Assembly (NCBI GenBank): GCA_963931925.1
Contig: OZ007570.1
Coordinates: forward strand, 72,691,921 to 72,755,920
Length of the DNA stretch: 64,000 nt
From: Onchidella celtica
Taxonomy: Eukaryota; Mollusca; Gastropoda; Systellommatophora; Onchidiidae
Reading direction: 5' to 3'
Under the pieces are notes generated by a model. That model saw only the letters and a program-made list of their open reading frames with translations, was not told the origin of the DNA and searched no databases. Both the position numbers and the translations under genes were made by a program. Position 1 is the stretch's first letter; each line of letters opens with the position of its first letter. Of this stretch, positions 48,836-60,800 are shown one piece after another.

Positions 48836-51800
48836 AGGGGGGGGGGCCTTTATTCAAATAGTCAAATATATTCCTTTGAATCCGGCGAACTGAAACCAAT
48901 CTAGTGACTGGTGATTATTATACCGCACTGCTCTGTAGGTCCATTGCGGATAACGGCCATTTTAGTTGTCAGGACTGACGCAGAACCATGGCATTGATTT
49001 TGATTCGTTAGCTGATTTGCACTGCGAGCACTTCAGGCGTCGGGGACCAATCGGAGGCGATGTAAAAATAAGTTCACTATAGTAAACAATGACACGTGTG
49101 TTCACGCACATGGGAGACGATCAATCAATTCTTTCACTTCCTTTCCCTTGTTTACACGGATGGTAGGGAATCTGACCAGCTTGGATCCATCCTTTCCACC
49201 CCTGACATAACAGTCAACTGCAATGCAACCAGCAGGCATTTTAACCGCTTAGACAAATCTCGAAATTGCACTCGTCAGCTGATCCACCGGCCACCATTTT
49301 TGGTGTCGGAAGTACAAAACAAAAACACTCTGTGACGTCATTCGCAATGGGTCTATAACGTCTGTCCTCAGCTGGGTCACGGTGTGGCTTGTTAGTAGTG
49401 TTTTAGTGTGATGCATAATAATTAGGTGGCGTGTCACCACACCCCAGTCTTGGTCTGGCTTACCCTTGGTGATCCTCCAGCAACCATCCAGCTGGGTTGT
49501 GGTGCGGATTGTGAGTAGTGATGATACAGTATGATGCCTTGGTCTGGCTTACCCCCAAATCAGGTGGAAACTGGCCATTTTCGTTCAGTTACGAAGTTGT
49601 GTGGTGGGCATTGTTATATTCTTGACATCGATGACACGCGCGCAAATCCACGGACGGAATTTGGCGAGTTGATTCATCTCGATATCCTGTGTCTCTGGTA
49701 CAATGATAAGTTAACATTACAATGTAGTTACAGCTTCGATAATTGACAATAAAAAAAAAAGGTCAGAGTTTCTTAGGGTGATTTAAGTTTATAAAAAGTA
49801 ACCTATTTTAATCAAGGCCTAGGGGTAGAACTGAACACCACTCAGTATGTTTTCTAGGCCCATTGCGGATATTGGCCATTTTAGCTGTCACGACCGACGC
49901 CTCGCCATGGCGATGGTACCATTGATTTTGATTCGTTAGCTAATTTGCACGGCGAGCACTTCAGGCGTCGCGAACCAATCGGAGGCGAGCTAAGAAAAAG
50001 TTAACTATAGTAAACAATGACACGTGTGTTCAGGCACATGGAAGACGTTCGGTCAATTCTTTCACTTCCTCTCCCTTGTTCACACGGATGGTAGGGAATC
50101 TGACCAGCTTGGCTTTATCCTTCCCACCCCTGTCATAACAGTCAACTGCAATGCAACCAGCAGGCATTTTAACCGCTTAGACAAATCTCGAAATTACACT
50201 CGTCAGCTGATCCACCCGCCATTTTTGGTGTCGGAAGTACAAAACAAAAACACTCTGTGACGTCATACGCAATGGGCCTCTACTCGGCTCTTCAAAGTAC
50301 TCCTTTGTTTATGCCACCAACCATTCGCCGCTAGGTGGCGTGCATGAAACCTGTGAACGCAATAACGCCCCAATCTGTGGCTGTCCCTTCTTATAGTATC
50401 TAGTATCTTTAGTTCTTGTAAAACAAAAATGGAAGCATTTTCATTGCTTAGTCGTTTGGTATTGTGACTATTAAATGGATCTGTAGTCATTCGTTGTATT
50501 CATTACTGACAGGCGCAGATTCAACCAACAGATGCTGCCGTGGGTGGGAACTGTACAACAGATCCCAGCATTTGCGCCAGTGGCTCGGAGATTTGTAATG
50601 CCAACACCTGTCAGTGTGCGGCTGGTTACATAACAGACAGTGCCGTGTGCAAATGTAAGTTGGCTTGGCTGTGTTTGAGAGTGTTCTTTTTGTTGTGATG
50701 ACTATACTAGCTGACCTAGTGTTTCTATATCGATCAATCTGTTATTACAATTCTCGTTATTCTCATCCTTTTTTCTTGTAACCTCAGGCGTTTCAGTCAT
50801 TTGCATTGTAGTTGTTCACAAACTTACACCGAAAAAAGGCGTATGCAATTTTGTTTTGGGGCCATTCATAAAGCACGTGTCTTCAGAGTGTATGTGTGTG
50901 TGTGTGTGTGTGTGGGGAGGGGGGCCCCTCCCCCCTCCATAGCATATGAAAAGAATATATCGTGGGGTATTTACCATATTATTATTGCTGTATGCAGTTT
51001 GCGGATTTTGAGGTTTTGTCATGAAAATGGTTCTCTCACTCCTAATTTCGTTTGTATAAGTGACGTCATTCCAATCGGTTGAAAACTTTTCGAGATGTGT
51101 GTTTGTGACGTAATGTTGTCCTCTGATTTTTACATAATTCTTCAAAGTTTCGATCCTCATTATTTCCAAAGACAAAAAGGCACAAAATGTCATACAACAA
51201 AAAATACCCGACGATATGGAAGGGTGGGGGGTCATTTGTGGAAAATGTACGTAAATTGTCTGTTATGGTAATGAATTGAAAATACTGCATGTATAGAGAA
51301 GGAGAGATAAGTTGTTGAATTCTACAAAAACAAAACAAAACAACAACAACCCCCCCTCCCCCCACCCCCACCCCCCACAACAACTGTTTCTGATGAAATA
51401 AGAAATAGTCCATGGAAAAATCCCAACCGGATCTTCAGAACATCCAGGCCTTATCGTGGACAGGCACCATATTCAATCAGCAGTGCGCCAAGCATACGGT
51501 CTTGAAACCTACATATGGGAGGTGGGGGGGGGGGGGGGAGGAGGAATGTTCCAAATGGACCTACGTATTTTATGAATGGTCCCTTCCTTAATAGTTTGTA
51601 ATTTGTCATCAAGTAGTCAATGATTTGGTACCATGTGCCCTTAATCGCAAAAAAACGTAGCTGATAATTGTTTTAAAAAAACTAAACTACCGGTATATGT
51701 ACAATGTCAAGAGCAAAAGTCCTTATAATGATAGTACATTTTCCCCAGTACCCGGGCATGGTGAACAATGTCAAACATCACCCGGTTGTGGACCCAGTCT

Positions 51801-54800
51801 TCAGTGCGATGCGGCGACAAAGACATGCCAGTGTGGGACAGACCAATATTACGGCAGTTCTAGGTGTGAAAACAGTAAGTTCAGAGTAATGTGTTCTCGT
51901 CAGCGCCATATTCAGTACTAGTTTACGTACCTTTCTGATCTACCACTCTTTCTTTGAGGTATGATACCTTCATAGGCATTGCATGATAACTTTAGTTATA
52001 CGTGCAAGTATTTTGCGCCTGACTATGTGGGGTTAGTGCGATTATCAAGCAAGGAATATTTGTCAGCGAGTGTCAAGAACATACTATTATAATACCACAG
52101 AAAAACTGGGGTCGCAGCAAGGCTTAAAGCAAAGTGAAAAATGGACAAAAAGACAAAGTTGTATGTTGCAAAGCCTCGCGTAAGAAATAATATCCAAACA
52201 ATACAATAAACGCAAAAGAAAAAGGGAAGAGAGAAAATGCCAATATTTCGGCAAAAATCTTCGCCAAGAAAGAAAAGAAAAGAAAAGAAAACAAAAAAAA
52301 CCAAAACAACAAAACACAAAAAAACAACAGAAAAAGAAATAGAAAATTGAACTGTTAAAACAGTCGAACAATTAAAAAAAATTAGAATATAGAATATTAA
52401 ATAAATGCGTCTACTTATTTGCGAGTCCTGGTTTGTAGTTAAAGATGCACGTCTCATATTAGTGACTACAAATTGCAAAATATTTATGAATTTACCCATT
52501 TGTACTATTGTAAAACGGGCGGTTATCATTATGTCATAAATGAAGAAGTTTTTGTTTCATGATTGTTTGTTTCAGATAAATTGTGTACCTTTTTATCTTT
52601 TCCGAATTTCTTCCTGTATTCAAGACTCTGGTGCTGCCTGTGCAGTGAACGCTCAGTGTCGGTCAACTCTCAGTTGTCTATCTAACAAGTGTGGCTGTAC
52701 ACCTGACCAGTTCTTTAATAGTTCACAACACAAGTGTCAGACAAGTAAAGTGTCACAGTTTGTCATAATATGTTATGTCAGGTCACATAGTATTATGATT
52801 ATCAGATGAATAATAGATGGTGGTGAGACAGTTCACGATGAAGTCTGACATAAGTTTATTGGACGTGTGACATTAAGCTGCTTAAGTAGACCTACACTAG
52901 CACTGCTTAAACTTCGAGCTTTCAATGCAGCCGTAAGTTTAATTTCGTTAAACAAAATACCTTTGTTGGGTTCGGTGTGCAATGATTTTTATCGTTGCTT
53001 TCTTTCCGAGATTGCATATTTACAGCCATGCAACCCAGCCCAGCCCCTATGGCATTGAATGAAAGCTGTGATTACACTTAGCCCACTTTGACGAAATATA
53101 AAAACTTCAGAAAAACTGTGGGATTGCAGCAAGGCTATATGCAAATTCAAAATTTGGCAAAAAGAAAAAGTTGCCTGTAGCAAAGCCTCGTGTAAGAAAT
53201 AATACCCAAACGATACAATGAAAAGCAAAGTAAAAAAGAAGACAGAAAATGGCCGATATTTCGGCAACAGCCTTTTTCAAGGAAAAAAACAACAACACAA
53301 ACACACACACAAAAAGGAAAATTGAACAGATAAAATCGAACAATAAAAGATTTGAGTAAAAAAAAAAAAGCATTTGACAGCGAGCCTTGAGAGTATAGCA
53401 CTACTTGTTACACACTTTTAAGACGATCCACTGAAAGTATTATATTATGAGTGATGAAAAGAGTTCCAAACGTCCCGAACAAGCAGTCAAGATACCCAAA
53501 TTCTATTCCTAATCCTGTCACCATCTCCAATTCTAAATCTTTGTTTTCTGGTTGAAATGGTTACGGGATAGGTTTAGTGTACTCTTCGGGTATCTTAATT
53601 GAGTGATCGGGACGTACGGCACTCTTTTCCTGACGATTATCATTGCACAGTGAATGAAGTTTTCGTGTGATTTTTGTTTAATGATTATTTGATTCTTACC
53701 AGTCTGCATATCTTTCGTCATCTATTCCATGTTTCTTCTTGTATTTCAGGGAAAGACTTTGGTGCTGACTGTGCAGGGAACACTCAGTGTCGGTCAACTC
53801 TCGGCTGTCTATCTAACAAGTGTGGCTGTACATCTGACAAGTTCTTTGACAGTTCACAACACAAGTGTCAGACAAGTAAAGTGTGACAGTTTGTTATAAT
53901 ATGCGATGTCAGGTCACATAGTCTATGATTATCAGATGTATCATAGACGGTGGTGAGATCGTGAAGTCTGTTCTTTTTTCATCAATCGTGTTAGATTGTT
54001 GATATAATAATAATAATAATAATAATGTATAGCATTATATAGAAGTACGGCTTGAACTTCAAGCTTCAAGACAACTTTAAGTAACAGTTCAACTTTGTTA
54101 AATAATGGCCAACCTTTGTTGGGTTTATTTTGTACTGATCATTATTGTTGATTCCTTTCAGAGATTGCATATTCACAGCTATGCAACTCAGCACAGTCCA
54201 GTAACAATGTATGTGCTGAAGCGAATACAGTTTGTATTGCCGCTAAGGACAACACAAATCGCTGCTTGTGTGGTCAGGACTACTACAGGACCGATGGTGG
54301 AGCTTGTAACCACTGTAGGACATCTTTATTTTTGATCCCTTTTATCAAAGTCCATACTGATATTGTGTTTCTCAGATAAACATCTATTTACAGTGAAAGT
54401 TAAATGTTAAAAAGTTCAGGTGATAATAAGCTCCAGACCGTGACAGAAGGTGACGGTCTGAATGTAAATTTGGTTTCCCTCTCTAACATATGAAATAACT
54501 AGAGGAAATCAGTGGTCAAATTATGTTTAGAAATTATGATGGAAAAATTGGTAGAAATATCATTAAGGAAAATCTCAATTTTCAGTCGTACCCATAAAAT
54601 ATACCAAATGTGGGGCTGGACAAAATGTTGCACCAACGACTTTCTGTCACGTCACAGTCTCATGTCTGAAATAATTTAAAGGATAGAGGGGCACAACCTG
54701 TTCATTTGAACCAGAGGAGATTGAAGGGTGTTGAATCATTAAATTAATACGCTTAATAGACTTTTAAATACTGCATATTTTGTATTCTTGTGTTTTGTAT

Positions 54801-57800
54801 TTTGTACACTTCTTTAATCCTACTTGGGAAATTTGCGTTAGTGTCATTGCAGCCCAGTTACAACTGGAGCAGACACGTCGTCGATACAGTGCAGCGCCGG
54901 CCGGCGGTTTTGTGTGTATGTGGGGGGTGGGGGGGGGGTGGTATTTTTTTTTTCGTCTCTCCGGCCTGCTTTTTCGTTTCAACTGCCAGGGTATCTTTAA
55001 CATGCGCAACGTGCACGGGCATTCCAAGTTTTTCATCCTTATCCGAGAAGACTAGGTGCTCGATGTGCCTACCATAGGATCAGGGACTGAAAAATATGAG
55101 AAAGATCCAAAAATTCCAACATGCCTGCACCGACCGGGAATCGAACCCAGCCATCGGTTTGAGGGGCGAGCACCTTGCCTCTCGACCAAGGTGTCCCCTT
55201 TCATACTTTAGCAACCACTGTCTTTCTCCAATAAACCGTAAACGGGTGTAATTTACTATAGCTGCCATGGAGCCATGGAGGTCTTATTATGTTGTTATGC
55301 TTTTTTTTTCTCCTCAAGTAAACAGCCTGAGAGTGACATCAGTCAGGACTACCAGAGAAACAGCACGTATTGTCTTTAACTGGAACTCTGGGAATCCTGG
55401 GAGAAATGACGTCACTTATACCGTAATGTACAACAATGGAGTGGCCAAGGCCAACCAGACAGGAGGAACAGTTTCTGGTCTTACCCCAGGCACACAGTAC
55501 AACTTTCAGATCATTTCCTCTCTACCAGCGGGCACATATTATTCAGAGAAATTTGCCATAGAGCCAGTCAATGGAATTTGGACAAGTGTGTTTTTTTTCT
55601 TATTGGTTGTAAATTTTTAACTGCATTTTTATTTTCAGTCTTTCATATGCGTGACAGGTGTCAGCAGAGTGGACCATGTGACCCAAGTAACCCCCTGTCA
55701 CAGTGCCACAGTTTATTCCATCATTATACGCTAACGAGTGAACAATAAATGCATTGAAAGTCACTTAATTGAACACTATTTGCCTTTACAGAGGAATCAT
55801 CCCGTCCTTAATCGGCATACCTATATAATGTATGTGTATGTGTGTGATTGTGCGCTCGAGTCCATTCAATATTTATACACGATTTGTTCAATATACATCT
55901 TTATTGGCAATGCTATAGACAGAGGCATGGATGTGAGACTAGTTAGTGAAGTTCTTGTAGCTTGATGAAAAACGATGAAAAATGGCTTAAAAATATCCAA
56001 ACTTTCGCAGACAAAACTAGCCAAAAATTCCGTATCCCTAAACATAATGTGCAATCGCATTCGTTATCTGTAACAATCACTATTGTGTCATAAGAGTTGG
56101 TTGAAGGATGGCATTATTTGTAGGGTCAGTCAGTGATAGGTTTAATAACGTCCAGCCTTTCACCATACCTCAACTGTTGTGATATTGTTTGACCGGACAG
56201 AATCAGCTAGACCAGGAACTGTACAAAACCCAGTTCGCTGCAGCCAACTAAATTAATGTGACCCACTTTCATTACCAATCCGGCTTTCAGTGTTACAGAA
56301 ACGAGACAATAAAACCTCAAGGCAAAGGAGAAGTAAAACGAGCTAACAGTCAAAGAGAGTCTCATGTAGCCAGAAATGGAAACTATGAACAAAAAATTAA
56401 GTAATGTATTTCTGTCTTGAAACTGACCAGAATCTCAGTGACATGCTTAAGGCCACACAAGCGCTGACATTCACATTGTGTTGAATACATTTTCAAGGTG
56501 TGTTACATTTTTTAAAGACACTTTATTATTAGGGGTCTAGTAAAATCACAGGATAAAGATGCCAAAAACACTCGTTCAGTAATGCACCTGACATAATGTA
56601 GCACTGAACAACCTACGCCCAAGGAAGTAAAGAAACGAGGAGGAAGTTAAACGGAATTAAGAACAACAACCAAAAAATTATTCTTTGTTGACAGATGTTA
56701 GATAGTGCAGAGTGGTACCCAAGTCACAGGGTACAGACAAGAATCAGGTCGTCACATTTCGTCCATCGTCTTGCGAGCGTATTATCGATGTCAACATTGC
56801 AACAATTCGCACCACGTCGCTTCATAATTGAATGAAAAACAATAGTACTCACCGCATTAATAGCCGCGCAATTTGTGGACATATCGTGGGAAAAAGAATG
56901 GTTCGTTTCGGTATTCTGTGTCTCGGGTGGTACACACGAAACAAAGTACACGTGTCTGATTTCATCCTGCAGATTTAAGACTGTGATGCCATTTGTCTTA
57001 TTTTTTTTGTTAATAAAATGTGTATTTTCATTTCAGAATTTTCTTACAGTCAGCAGTGTAACATTACTCAGGCCACAAATGTTGTCTGTGATGAAACAAA
57101 TACAGCATGTGTTGATGACCCTGACAATTCAAAACGATGTTTGTGTAGTCAGAATTACTACAGGCCTACTAGTGGATCATGCATGTCTTGTAAGAATAAC
57201 TATGGTTAATGTTTAATCAGCACAGATTATTATGTTTAAATGTATTGCAACTAAGCAGTCATGCTTCACTTTAGGAAATAGGATATCTCAGACGCTTTTC
57301 TTTTTTCTTTTACTTCTGCGACAAAACTGGTCTCTACAGTAAAAAGTATGTATTGATTTTGTTCTGTCTCCCGTTGGATGAGCTACCATCGGGGCTTTTA
57401 CTTTTACTGGGTCTCTGGTGAGAAGTGTTCTGGGTACATACGTTTATCACTTGAATAAGTAAAAACGTGTAATAAACATTTAAATACTTTCATATCTTAG
57501 CGATCATTGTCTGATTTCAAACAACCGTTTCGGATGTAATTTATTATACATGTCATGGAGCCACAGAGGTTCTACTATGCTGCCATGCTTTTATTTTTCA
57601 AGTAACTAGCCTGAGAGTGACATCAGTCAATCCTACCACAGAAACAACACGTATTGTCTTTAACTGGAACTCTGGGAATCCTAGGAGAAATGACGTCACC
57701 TATACCATCAAGTACAACAATCGAGAAGTGCCGGCCAATCAGACAGGAGGAACAGTTTCTGGTCTTACCCCGGGCACACAGTACAGCTTTCAGATCATTT

Positions 57801-60800
57801 CCTCTCTAGCAGCGGACACATACTACTCAGAGAAATCTGCCCCTCCTTTGTCAGTCAATGATTGGACAAGTGCGTTTTTTCTTCTTCATTATACATTTTT
57901 TAAAAATTGCATTTTATACTTTCAGTCTCTGATATTTGTGACAGGTGCTGGTTAGCAGAATGTAAGAAACAAATACAATCTTTTATTGTATTGTCAACAT
58001 GTAATTTAAATCTCTATGTGGTGCAAACTTAAAACTAGAAAGGAAAGAATATACAAAGAGAAGGTAATAAACAACAACCAAACCCCTGGCATTTAATAAA
58101 GATTGGATTGACATTTTTTACCTTTGGCGCTGGGTAGCCGCTACACTAACATGTGTTGTTGTGCAGCACACAGAGTGGATCATGTGTCTCAAGTACACCC
58201 GGACTGTCACAGCGGATCCATTCCACCATTTCTGGTGTACGATAAAATGCACTGAAAGTCACGTGACTGAACATCTCTCTATTTGCCTGTACTGACAAAT
58301 CATGCCATCCTTTACCGGCATACCTACATAATGTGTGTATGTGTGTGTATGTATGTGTGCATGAGAGTGTGTGTGTCTGCCTGCCGTGCATGTGTGTGTA
58401 CGTTTGTGTGTATGTATGTATTCAATGATTATGTATGATTTGGTTTATAATATAAATGTTTAATAGCGGTGCTATCGGCCGAGGCATGTACGAGGGACCA
58501 GTTTTGCAAAGTTTTTGTTGTTTGATATAGCATGATAAAAAATAGCTTTAAAATAGTCAAACTTTCGCTGACAAATGTAGTTGGAATTTTTCACGTATAA
58601 ATATGCAATTGTTTTTGTAATCTCTACCAATTACTGTAATGTCATCAGAATTGGATGAAGAAAGAAGCCATCGATTGTCTGCGCTGTGTACGGTCAGTCA
58701 GTGATATGTTTAATAAAGTCCAGCCTTTCTCCATACTTCAGCTGTTATGATGTTGTTTGATCTGACAGAACCAGCCAAACCAGGAACTGTAGGAACCCCA
58801 GTTCGCAGCAGCCAACCTAACGAGACATACTTTATTTACCAAGTCACTTTTCAAGGCTCTACTGGGAATGTGGCTAAATATACTTTGTCGGTGACGGGCA
58901 ATGAGGCAGCAACAATACCAGGCGGTAGAACATCTCAGCCCATACAAGTATACCTATACAAGCTGGTACCTGACCGTACCTACAGTTACATATTGACAGC
59001 TTATAATGGGAACTTTCCACAAGACCCTAGTGAACCTGTAAGGAGTACGTTCAAGACAGGATCCAAAGGTGAAAGAACATACTTGTTATACTGGACAAAT
59101 GTCCTATCCTGCCTGTCGTATTGTATGTTATTTATGCATTTATGGCTCACGATAAAGCAACATCATTTCATACTCAATGACGTAAAAGATACATTTATAG
59201 ATAAGTCAGCCCTACTTGCTGCCATGCCTATCGCTTCTCTTCCCCCCCCCCCCCCAGCATGTCCCTTTAGGCTCAAATCTGTTGGGATCAGGAGATTTTA
59301 ACGCTGTGTTATATGAATATTTTGCACATAGGTCTGTATATATCGCAGACAATATGAGATTTCACACCTCCCCCTTCCCCCAACCTCCCGCACCATTGCC
59401 ACAGTATTGTATCTGAAATCACCCCATCTCATCATGTTTCACACCATGATCACATATGCAGCGCTATTTTGCCTCATCTTAGCATGAGAATGTACATGTA
59501 ATGTCATGAAGATTAAAAAAAAAAAAGCTTTTTTTGTCATGATTCAAACGACTCTCCAGTTCAGTTTTCCTTACACTTGGAAAGAAAGAGAGAAAAAAGG
59601 GGAAGCTGTTTCCACATGCAATGATCGCTACTGCTGCCATATTAACAGACAACAGTTAAGTTAACTATAAATATTATTTTCATTCCACAATTTTGCTAAA
59701 CAGAACTACGCATGTGCCACTGATTAATCTTGGCACCCAAGGGCACATAGCACGTTCAAGATAATAATAATAAATTAACTTTTATCATTGCAGAAGTTTT
59801 CTTATCTGTGTGGATAAGCAAGGATTGTTGTGCCCTCAGATTATTCGTTGCATCTTATTATATCTTTTATTCAGGCTTTTTTCAGGAAAGAGCAGGAGAG
59901 AAATGGGAGGGTGGGAGTAAATTTCAATTCTGCGTTGCATTAGGAGTGAAAATTTTCTCTAAGTATTTTCTGTTGTTCTCTTTCCTTCTTCTTTTTTTTT
60001 TTTTTCTATTACTTTTTTGACAAATTCTGTTGTGAAAAGAAAAGAAACACTGCAATACATGAAAGACAAAGTTGGGGTTGATATCTGTTCCAGTCTTGTT
60101 GCAAACCTGCAATATCTTGACACATAAAAGTCCGATGCAGCATTCAAATTGGTATAGGTTAGCAAAGGAGCCATATAGAAAGTAATATAGCACGATGTCT
60201 TTGTCACCTGACACTGGCGAGCTATAGCATTTCTTCTTGCTGACATGATTGTCCATGTACACATGTGTCTGACCAGGACCGGGACCAGTCCAGTTCCTGA
60301 ATGTCACAACAATCACAGAGGACAGTGCAGTAATCACGTGGACGACTCCGCGCAGCCCTAATGGCAACATCACAGGATATCGAGTGGAAGTCACACAAAA
60401 TAACCGCTGTCTGTATGTGATGAGGGAAACGTGCCCTGATTGTGTCCATGGGCAGATCATTGTAAGTTTGGCGTCCCCGTGACCAACTGGCCATATATGG
60501 GACAATTTCATATTCATACCTAGAGTAAATCAGGCCATACATTGTTAAAGCATATGGAGCAATGTTATGGAAAAGGCACTAAAATTTTAACAAAATCAAA
60601 AAATAAAAAAATAAAAAAATAAATTAGGACTGTAGATATCTGAAGTTGGAAAATGAATCTTGCAAAGTATGGTTAACTCTGAATTCCCATAGCATCCTAG
60701 CTGGCAGTGATGTTAGGAGTGTCAATGTTTTTGAAATACCAATGTCTTACAGATAGTTCAGACAATATTACAAAAACTTAAGGTCTCGAAATTACCATTC

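Larger units (their letters stand above)
45895..50512 (+). other. Intron 1, 4.6 kb, filled with mobile-element remains
   Basis: Holds a SINE (46204-46620), a LINE tail (48225-48490), a TG/AG microsatellite, and two copies of a THAP-bearing inverted-repeat unit. A 165-codon minus-strand frame at 46679-47176 and its plus-strand partners show no recognisable domain. Confidence 0.6.

Noticed and set aside
52023-52529. 168-codon minus-strand Phe-rich frame, with relatives at 53107-53401
   Set aside because: AT-rich intron repeat read on the opposite strand; both copies flank EB exons and have no homology to a transposon that I recognise.
55131-55196. tRNA gene on the minus strand
   Set aside because: A and B boxes are present, but the sequence continues into a shared SINE body and lacks a convincing cloverleaf end. 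It is the head of a SINE.
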